Assembly: GCA_022649665.1 (NCBI GenBank)
Contig: JALCOL010000005.1
Coordinates: 104,080-168,079 of the forward strand
DNA from: Enterococcaceae bacterium
GTDB taxonomy: Bacteria > Bacillota > Bacilli > Lactobacillales > Enterococcaceae
Reading direction: 5' to 3'
DNA length: 64,000 bases
Positions 61,844 to 64,000 of the stretch are shown one piece after another. The position numbers and the translations under genes were made by a program. The number at the start of each line of letters is the position of its first letter. The first letter of the stretch is position 1. The notes under the pieces were generated by a model. The model was given only the letters and a program-made list of their open reading frames with translations, was not told where the DNA came from and did not search any database.

Positions 61844-62888
61844 ATGTTTGTTCAAACGATTATTGGAGTTAATGATAAAGAAGCAGTATCAAAGTTAACT
61901 GATATTTTACAAGAGTTGGGGATCAAAAAAATAAGGATTAACTTGTGTAAGCTTCTAGAAACTGATGTTGGAGACTATACAGATAAAGTTCTAAATCCCC
62001 TACCATTAAATTCAAAAGATATGACATTTTTTTTGATATACCATTTCCGAAAAATAAAAAAAGAGTAATTGGATTTGGTTTTGATGGGATAGTTGTAAAG
62101 AATGAAAAGTATATAATATCAAAACAGGATGAAGTATCTCGTTTCGATAATGGTATATATGTAGACGGCAGTGAGGTTTTCGCACATCTAGAAGATGGCA
62201 CTTTATACTATGGAGATGGTGAAGGCGCATTTGAGCTAATCGGAAAGAATGAAAAGCGGATAGAGGTCAGAGCTTTAAATAATTTCTATATAAAATGTGG
62301 TAAATCGCTATCTCTCCCTTTGAATGAGACGTTGGTAACTGATTGGATACCGTTCTTTAAGAGAACCTCATTAGAAAAAATAACACTATCTCAATACTCT
62401 CATCTTTTGTTGAAAATAAAAATGATATTGAGGAGATACGAAACTATATTTCAAATGAGGTTTCTATTTTAGCCAAAATAGAAACAGAAGAAGGTATTCG
62501 TAATATTTCCGAAATTGCGGAGGCGTCAGACGGTGTAGTAATTGCACGTGGTGATTTAGCAATACAGACAGATCCATCAAAGTTTCTTGACAATTTGATT
62601 ACTATCAGTAAAGCGGTGAAAGCAATAGACAAAGAGCTATGCTGCGCAACAGACATATTAAACCACATTAATGAGCGAATGATTCCTGAGAGGGCAGAAT
62701 TAGTAGATATCTTGGTCATGAAAGAGCTCGGGGTTCAGACATTTATCTTGCCAGATACAAAGACAGACGAGTTATTTTCTGGAGTGAAAGATTCTGAATC
62801 AAAAATTTTTTCAGAAATTGAAAATCGAAAGCTATTTTTAGAAAATATCTTAGATAATGGAGGAATCTATGATTTGTTTAGACCCTAG
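61844..62888 (+). pseudogene. Pyruvate-kinase-like gene with at least two frameshifts
   Basis: Segments in three frames line up with pyruvate kinase. QTIIGVNDKEAVSKLTDIL ... LGIKKIRINLC is the N-terminal strand and RLNFSHG-like part. GDGEGAFELIGKNEKRIE and GKSLSLP come from the B domain. SFVENKNDIEEI, ILAKIETEEGIRNISEI, GVVIARGDLAIQ and IPERAELVDI come from the A domain. Breaks lie at a run of eight T residues near 62026-62033 and near 62390. It ends LENILDNGGIYDLFRP without the usual C-terminal domain. Its stop overlaps the NDK-like gene start. Phosphoenolpyruvate-driven NTP formation was presumably its role. Confidence 0.6.
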
Positions 62889-63660
62889 TATCTCGTTTAT
62901 TCTTATAAAACCAGATGCCTTAAATAATAAAGAAATATATACTGATCTCTTTAAGGAAATTTCGAATAAGAAATTAAATATTCTGGAAGAAAAAAATGTC
63001 CATATTAATGAGAAGCAGATTGAGTGTCTTTGGCCATACACTAAGACTGATAGTATCTGTAAACACCTAATTAGAAGATATCTGTGTAAGGATACGTCTA
63101 GATTATTGTTAGTATCTAGTGATGGTGACTCCATCTTGAAAACGACTAGCATAAAAACAAAAATTAGAGATCTTTATGCAAAGTCACCATTTATGAACTG
63201 CATCCATACGCCCAGTAGTATGGAAGAACTAAAGAAAGATTATGACGTTCTCTTTGGCGACAAAAAGTCGTTGGCAAGTAGTGAGAACAAAACAATAGTT
63301 ATACCGTCCGCAAGACTTGATAATTTAACATGTGAGCAAGAAGAAAGATGTGCCATTTGTCTGGAAAAAATGATGATGCTGACCAGTTTCAAGGAATATT
63401 ACTCAGCTCTTAATGTGATGGGCGAAAGATATATATTAAATCTTGTTGATGATGATGTTCACGATGCCAAATACACGGCAAGTATTATTCTAGAATGTTT
63501 TGAAGATATTTCGATTGAACATGCGTACTATATTGCATTCGGCACAAATTATTTAAGTGAATTTGTATTACACGCTACAAATAATTCAAAGAAAGCTACG
63601 AAGGTAATCTCAATGTTTGCTAACCATGGTATGAAGGTGAGAGACCGAAATGATTTATAG
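62869..63660 (+). CDS. Nucleoside-diphosphate-kinase-like protein with C-terminal extension
   Basis: About 263 residues, intact, from ATG 62869 with GGAGGA upstream. Residues 8-130 resemble NDK: SFILIKPDALNNKEIY (the IKPD start), LFKEISNKKLNILEEKNV, and MNCIHTPSSMEELKKDYDVLF, in which the phospho-accepting His of the usual NxxHGSDS is kept but Gly-Ser-Asp is Thr-Pro-Ser. Residues 140-263 form an extra domain of unknown type with IVIPSARLDNLTCEQEERC. The Lys-Pro-Asp region suggests nucleotide binding. Only intact gene of the cassette. Confidence 0.6.
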   Translation: MICLDPSISFILIKPDALNNKEIYTDLFKEISNKKLNILEEKNVHINEKQIECLWPYTKTDSICKHLIRRYLCKDTSRLLLVSSDGDSILKTTSIKTKIRDLYAKSPFMNCIHTPSSMEELKKDYDVLFGDKKSLASSENKTIVIPSARLDNLTCEQEERCAICLEKMMMLTSFKEYYSALNVMGERYILNLVDDDVHDAKYTASIILECFEDISIEHAYYIAFGTNYLSEFVLHATNNSKKATKVISMFANHGMKVRDRNDL

Positions 63661-63817
63661 CTCTGAAGATGAATTTAAAGTTATGTTATCTAAGGAACAG
63701 TATGGTATGTTGAACAGTTCCTTATGTGCGCGCACCCTCCAGACTGCAGAACGTGTTGACTCAACAGTTCACGATGGCTTTATGCGAACACTTAGTGAAG
63801 CACAGAGGGAGGCGTGA
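63650..63817 (+). pseudogene. Short fragment beginning like a CYTH-domain protein
   Basis: 55 codons starting inside the previous gene's 3' end. It begins MIYSSEDEFKVMLSKEQYGMLN, close to the ExEFK..LSKEEY start of CYTH triphosphate tunnel enzymes. It changes to LCARTLQTAERVDSTVHDG and stops, so only about 25 residues look CYTH-like. The second part has higher GC and likely came from another sequence by recombination. A functional protein is unlikely. Confidence 0.4.
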
Positions 63818-63818
63818 G

Positions 63819-63865
63819 ATGTCTCAATTCAAAAAAAAAGCACTTCTCAGTGGAGTGAGAAGTGC
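63819..63865. repeat. Third ATGTCTCAATT copy plus hairpin
   Basis: ATGTCTCAATT at 63819-63829 repeats the tandem pair at 59920-59941. It is followed by nine A residues and a perfect 10-bp hairpin GCACTTCTCA / TGAGAAGTGC (63840-63865) with a 6-base loop. This could be a terminator on the minus strand (T run below) or an element boundary. Confidence 0.45.
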
Positions 63866-63875
63866 CCAAAACATT

Positions 63876-64000
63876 GGGTTCTATAATATTTAGTGTTGGT
63901 GGAAAATCCTTCGGGTTTTTCTTCCAGCACTCTTTTTTATTCTTGAGGATAGAAATAGAGATATCCAAACTGATAGAATGTAGTCGTCAAAAACAAACAG
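63876..64000. other. Possible left end of an insertion sequence (cut by window end)
   Basis: The sequence beginning GGGTTCTATAATATTTAGTG after the hairpin, then an inverted pair TGGAAAA / TTTTCTTCCA-like around CCTTCGGG, has the look of an ISL3-type terminal region. No transposase is visible before the window ends and I cannot confirm the terminal repeat. Otherwise this stretch holds no gene. Confidence 0.25.

Overview
The window is a chromosomal segment of a low-to-mid GC Gram-positive bacterium, most likely a member of the Lactobacillales. Evidence for this is an RNase J2-type rnjB, a ytkL-ytoI-nrnA block, a dnaX-recR-tmk-darA-holB-ricT-yabA-rsmI block, a CtsR-type operator in front of clpP, class III ribonucleotide reductase with NrdR boxes, and strong AGGAGG-type ribosome binding sites. 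I cannot name the genus. Cobalamin-dependent methionine synthase and an NADH-linked, molybdopterin-dependent formate dehydrogenase are unusual for a lactic acid bacterium and point to an anaerobic lifestyle with one-carbon metabolism.

Layout. 1-1.8 kb: amino-acid permease and a YbjQ-like protein. 1.8-2.7 kb: a dispersed repeat, a candidate small RNA and luxS (minus strand). 2.8-9.7 kb: asd, dapA, rnjB, then ytkL, ytoI and nrnA. 9.7-13.7 kb: a methionine module of metF, a stand-alone MetH reactivation domain and a shortened metH. 13.7-17.5 kb: a zinc protease, an rRNA methylase, a small membrane protein and a VOC dioxygenase-like protein. 18.0-28.1 kb: formate and molybdenum-cofactor region (mobA, formate channel, MobB-like NTPase, NuoE-like, NuoF-like, fdhA, moeA, moaC, moaA, MOSC). 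28.3-32.0 kb: nrdG, nrdD with a fused redoxin domain, and a uracil-DNA-glycosylase-like gene. 32.1-35.3 kb (minus): a TPM / zinc-ribbon / SPFH trio resembling Bacillus ydjGHI. 35.4-43.1 kb: DNA replication, recombination and signalling block, plus dinB. 43.1-44.3 kb: an Eis-like acetyltransferase. 44.4-54.5 kb: a tightly coupled run of 13 genes. 54.6-59.6 kb: hydrolase, galE, DsbA-like protein, clpP, membrane protein and sugar permease. 59.7-64 kb: a visibly AT-rich, eroding mobile island.

The most interesting intact system is 44.4-54.5 kb. It contains a YdjY-like Cys-rich lipoprotein, a 56-aa lipoprotein ending CCGE, two TVP38/TMEM64 membrane proteins, a ferredoxin, a CCG-domain Fe-S protein, a YnjB/YnjC/YnjD-type ABC importer with YnjC split in two, two GT-A type transferases of the rSAM/selenodomain-associated kind, and a phosphotransferase-fold protein. 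It looks like a Gram-positive, extended counterpart of the uncharacterised E. coli ydjXYZ-ynjABCDE cluster. No function is established for it.

The right-hand island begins at what looks like the 3' half of a tRNA gene used as an attachment site. It carries a decapitated radical-SAM gene, a thymidylate-kinase-like gene, a pyruvate-kinase-like gene, an intact nucleoside-diphosphate-kinase-like gene and a CYTH-like fragment. All but the NDK-like gene are frameshifted or truncated. Together they look like the ruin of a dedicated nucleotide-phosphorylation cassette.

Across the core region a dispersed repeat recurs at least five times, with three further related hairpins. It combines a GCTGCTTTTGGAACGCCGTTTATT-like module (variable) with a GTGAC/GTCAC-bearing hairpin, usually just after a gene, where it probably doubles as a transcription terminator.
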